A stretch of 64,000 nt of DNA, from NCBI GenBank assembly GCA_963760375.1, contig CAVXCS010000007.1, forward strand, positions 992,001-1,056,000, written 5' to 3'. This document shows, piece by piece, positions 61,786 to 64,000 of this stretch. The first letter of the stretch is position 1. Each line of letters opens with the position of its first letter. The notes below the pieces were generated by a model. That model did not search any database. It worked only from the letters and a program-made list of their open reading frames with translations, and was not told the DNA's origin. Source of the DNA: Pelagihabitans sp963760375. Lineage in GTDB: Bacteria; Bacteroidota; Bacteroidia; Flavobacteriales; Flavobacteriaceae. Made by a program: the position numbers and the translations under genes.

Positions 61786-62808
61786 ATGAGATATCGTTTA
61801 TTAGTTGTGCTTTCGGTTTTTGCTTTCGGTTTTCAAACCAATGCGCAAGAAGGAATCCCCGTTTATTTTGATTATTTGGCCGATAACTATTATTTGGTTT
61901 ATCCATCTATGGCAGGAATCGGAGAAGGCGGAAAAATCAGGGCTACCGTTCGCAAACAGTGGTTCGATGTTCAGGATGCGCCCAATTTACAGACCTTGAA
62001 CGCCCATTTCAGGATCGGTGAAACCAATAGCGGGGTAGGGGCCATCATTTTCAATGATGCCAATGGCTACCATTCCCAAACAGGGGTGAAGCTTACCTAT
62101 GCCCACCATCTAAAACTGGGGGGAGATGCAAGGTACCTCAATCAGGTTTCCTTCGGGATCAGTCCCACCTTATTGCAGACCAGATTGGATGAGAGTGAAT
62201 TTTTATCGCCGGGGGGGATAGTGGATCCCGCCATATCCGGCACCAATATCAGCGCCGCCTATTATAATGTAGACATCGGGATGTCCTATAACCTGATGGA
62301 ATTCTATGCGCATTTTGCCACCCTTAACGTTTTGGCCACTGAAAGGAGCCTTTACCGTGTGGGCAGGTTAGATCCCGCGAACGTGCCGGTGGTTGACAAT
62401 CTTCGGCGTTATCTGCTTTCGGCAGGATATATATTTGGAAGGAATGAATGGCAGGTAGAGCCCTCGGTACTCTTTCAAATGACCGATTTTACCAAGGAGA
62501 AAACCATAGATATCAATGCCAAGGTTTATAAAGATGTCGATTTTGGCCGTATTTGGGGCGGTCTTTCTTATCGAAGAAGCTTTGATGGTGCCCAATTCGT
62601 TGACGGCAACTCGTTTGGGGAACAAAGACTGCAGTTGTTCACCCCGATCATTGGGGCCAATATCAATAACTTCATGGTTTCCTATAACTATTCTTATCAG
62701 TCTGGCGCCATAAGGCTTTCGAATGGTGGTTTCCACCAGATTACCCTTGGATATGATTTTGGCCAATCCGAACGCAAGTACGATTGTTATTGCCCTGCGG
62801 CCCAATGA
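61786..62808 (+). CDS. PorP/SprF family type IX secretion outer-membrane protein
   Basis: A 340-residue PorP/SprF beta-barrel protein. The signal peptide (LLVVLSVFAFGFQTNAQ, cleavage near 20) is followed by IPVYFDYLADNYYLVYPSMAGIGEGG-like start strands and paired aromatic strands. It ends in the strand GGFHQITLGYDFGQSERKYDCYCPAAQ-type tail with two Cys. PorP/SprF proteins act with SprE/PorK-N in secretion or anchoring of T9SS cargo. No SprE or cargo gene is next to it. It is divergent from nfu. Confidence 0.88.
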   Translation: MRYRLLVVLSVFAFGFQTNAQEGIPVYFDYLADNYYLVYPSMAGIGEGGKIRATVRKQWFDVQDAPNLQTLNAHFRIGETNSGVGAIIFNDANGYHSQTGVKLTYAHHLKLGGDARYLNQVSFGISPTLLQTRLDESEFLSPGGIVDPAISGTNISAAYYNVDIGMSYNLMEFYAHFATLNVLATERSLYRVGRLDPANVPVVDNLRRYLLSAGYIFGRNEWQVEPSVLFQMTDFTKEKTIDINAKVYKDVDFGRIWGGLSYRRSFDGAQFVDGNSFGEQRLQLFTPIIGANINNFMVSYNYSYQSGAIRLSNGGFHQITLGYDFGQSERKYDCYCPAAQ

Positions 62809-62844
62809 TAAAATGGGCCTACCCCGTTGAAGAAGTGGCCCATT
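62799..62844. terminator. Stem-loop set after porP; possible weak terminator
   Basis: AATGGGCC (62812-62819) pairs with GGCCCATT (62837-62844), but arm one can also pair with GGCCCA at 62799-62804 inside the last codons. The only T run, about 12 bp after the right arm, is poorly placed, so this is a weak terminator at best. Confidence 0.4.
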
Positions 62845-62881
62845 CCATACATCACCCTTTTTTTAAAGAATTCAGACCGGT

Positions 62882-64000
62882 CTAGTCCCAGCTAAAATCT
62901 TTTTTGGCGGCTTGTTTCTTGATCGCTTCGAGCATGGCACTTTCCAGTTCGCCCTTGGTGGCCTCCTTTTGATTTTCTAGGAGGTAGGCATCCCGTTTTG
63001 TATTCAGCGATTGTATCTCTGCTTGGATCTTGCCGCGTTCCGACTTCTTTTCGTTGATAAAGGCCTCGATTTCGGGTCTTGACTTATCTTTCAAGCCTTC
63101 GGGCAATTGGTCTTTTTCGATTTTGGCCACACTGAAACCCGGCCTTTCAGAGGCGTCGATCAAATCCCATGATTCGTTGGCATATAAGCTCGAACTTTTG
63201 CTCACCGCTCTTTTTACGGCTACCGACGCTTCCATTTCCATGGCATTTTCATCCTGTACGCTTTGTTGGTTTTGCTTTGCGGCGCCCAGGGCACCATAGG
63301 AAACATAAGTTTTGTTCAATTTGCCGTTGAGCCTGATGATGATGTCGTCGTAGGGGGTGCTGATGTGGACCAACTGGCGGTTATGGTCAATGGCCATATA
63401 CTCTCCCCCGGTAAGCCTGGCACCGTCCTTCCAGTGGGTATGGATCCCTTCTTCATAGCTGCCACAGAATATGGTATTGACCACTACATCCTTTTCCTTG
63501 GCGTTCAATACGGCCCCTTTATAGGAGAGCCTGCCCTGATCGAACGGTTCGTTGCCTGCGATGAAGATCATTTTCAAGTTATCGGGATTCCTGCCCCAAT
63601 CGAGTTGCTTTAAAGAAGTTTGTATCACCTCCCCGCAGTATTCTTCCCCTCCATTGGTCGACAGCGAAAAAAGCTTCTCAGAGATTTCATCAAGGTCCCT
63701 ACTGAAACCAAGTACCTGTTGGATGTACCCTTCCCGGGCGGAAAGGTTGTCGTTGCCATATTGATAGAGTGCAATTTCCAACCTTGGCCGGCCCTCATCA
63801 CCGCATCTGGCATGCGTGAACTGGTTCACGATATCCCAAAGTTGGGCTTTTGCCTGGTTGATCAAACCATCCATACTATTGCTGGTATCCAACAGCAATG
63901 CTATTTTGACGGTTTGGTCCGAGGTTTTCGTCGCCTGTCCGGAGGGCGGTGTTGTCATTATATGGGGATTACTGTCGAAGGTTGCCAAATCGGCAGGGGC
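62882..64000 (-). CDS. VWA domain-containing protein, N-terminus outside window
   Basis: The frame is open to the end of the window, so the start is missing; a TTG near 63988 is not a convincing start. About 370 residues are seen. A von Willebrand factor A domain comes first, with a MIDAS metal site DTSNSMDG in VKIALLLDTSNSMDG. The domain is followed by a region giving KTYVSYGALGAAKQNQQSV and a charged helical tail (KSRPEIEAFINEKKSERGKIQAEIQSLN). VWA proteins bind ligands through a divalent metal; the role here is unknown, probably envelope-associated. It is convergent with porP, 73 bp apart. Confidence 0.8.
   Translation of the reverse strand, partial: APADLATFDSNPHIMTTPPSGQATKTSDQTVKIALLLDTSNSMDGLINQAKAQLWDIVNQFTHARCGDEGRPRLEIALYQYGNDNLSAREGYIQQVLGFSRDLDEISEKLFSLSTNGGEEYCGEVIQTSLKQLDWGRNPDNLKMIFIAGNEPFDQGRLSYKGAVLNAKEKDVVVNTIFCGSYEEGIHTHWKDGARLTGGEYMAIDHNRQLVHISTPYDDIIIRLNGKLNKTYVSYGALGAAKQNQQSVQDENAMEMEASVAVKRAVSKSSSLYANESWDLIDASERPGFSVAKIEKDQLPEGLKDKSRPEIEAFINEKKSERGKIQAEIQSLNTKRDAYLLENQKEATKGELESAMLEAIKKQAAKKDFSWD

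Noticed and set aside
1..64000. CRISPR arrays, tRNA or rRNA genes, insertion sequences, prophage
   Set aside because: No repeat-spacer pattern, cloverleaf, rRNA stretch, transposase or phage gene was found in reading the window.

Overview
The window comes from a Flavobacteriaceae (Bacteroidota) chromosome, probably a marine genus of the Maribacter/Muricauda type; the genus cannot be fixed from sequence alone. The lineage call rests on alternative complex III, the SprA and PorP/SprF proteins of type IX secretion, the malic enzyme fused to a phosphotransacetylase-like domain, promoters of the TTG-N17-23-TAnnTTTG type, and the near absence of Shine-Dalgarno sites. Coding density is high. I saw no rRNA or tRNA gene, CRISPR array, prophage or intact insertion sequence.

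Layout. 1-3231: the end of nusA and infB. 3292-3666: a SPOR protein on the minus strand. 4001-15758: one long respiratory operon, actABCDEF (quinol:cytochrome c oxidoreductase) followed by subunits II and I of a cytochrome c oxidase. 15933-20740: a DUF2807 adhesin-like protein, an acyl-CoA oxidase-type flavoprotein and PEP carboxykinase. 20881-25973: ruvB, a zinc-ribbon microprotein overlapping a cytochrome P450, a SAM methyltransferase with signs of later insertion, and queG. 26105-39460: an SLC45-like transporter, maeB, ruvA, the giant sprA, gcvH, a VanZ-like protein and tonB. 39627-45878: a metallo-beta-lactamase-fold protein, then the second oxidase locus (ctaB, two subunit III-type genes, subunit IV, a cysteine-free SCO-like protein, SCO1, DUF420 and a CxxC microprotein). 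45992-55639: an eight-gene MacB/TolC-type export locus with four permeases, two adaptors, one ATPase and one TolC. 55656-64000: tsaB, a decayed secreted-protein gene, a secreted unknown, MscS, a YyaL-type thioredoxin-domain protein, dodecin, a three-domain Nfu, PorP/SprF and a truncated VWA protein.

How the genes work together. The two respiratory loci together encode a menaquinol-oxidising ACIII, a caa3-type oxidase and factors for heme O synthesis and copper-centre assembly. SprA, PorP/SprF and TonB are cell-envelope functions. MaeB and PckA both act at the C4/C3 node of central carbon metabolism.

No wholly new multi-gene system is evident. The best leads are: a queG 5'-end stub left upstream of the methyltransferase gene; a NuoE/L21-type helix-hairpin-helix tail on ActC; two uncharacterised candidate copper-assembly proteins next to SCO1; the translationally coupled zinc-ribbon/P450 pair; the duplicated permease-permease-adaptor module sharing one ATPase; and a secreted-protein gene that has lost its start codon and carries a stop.
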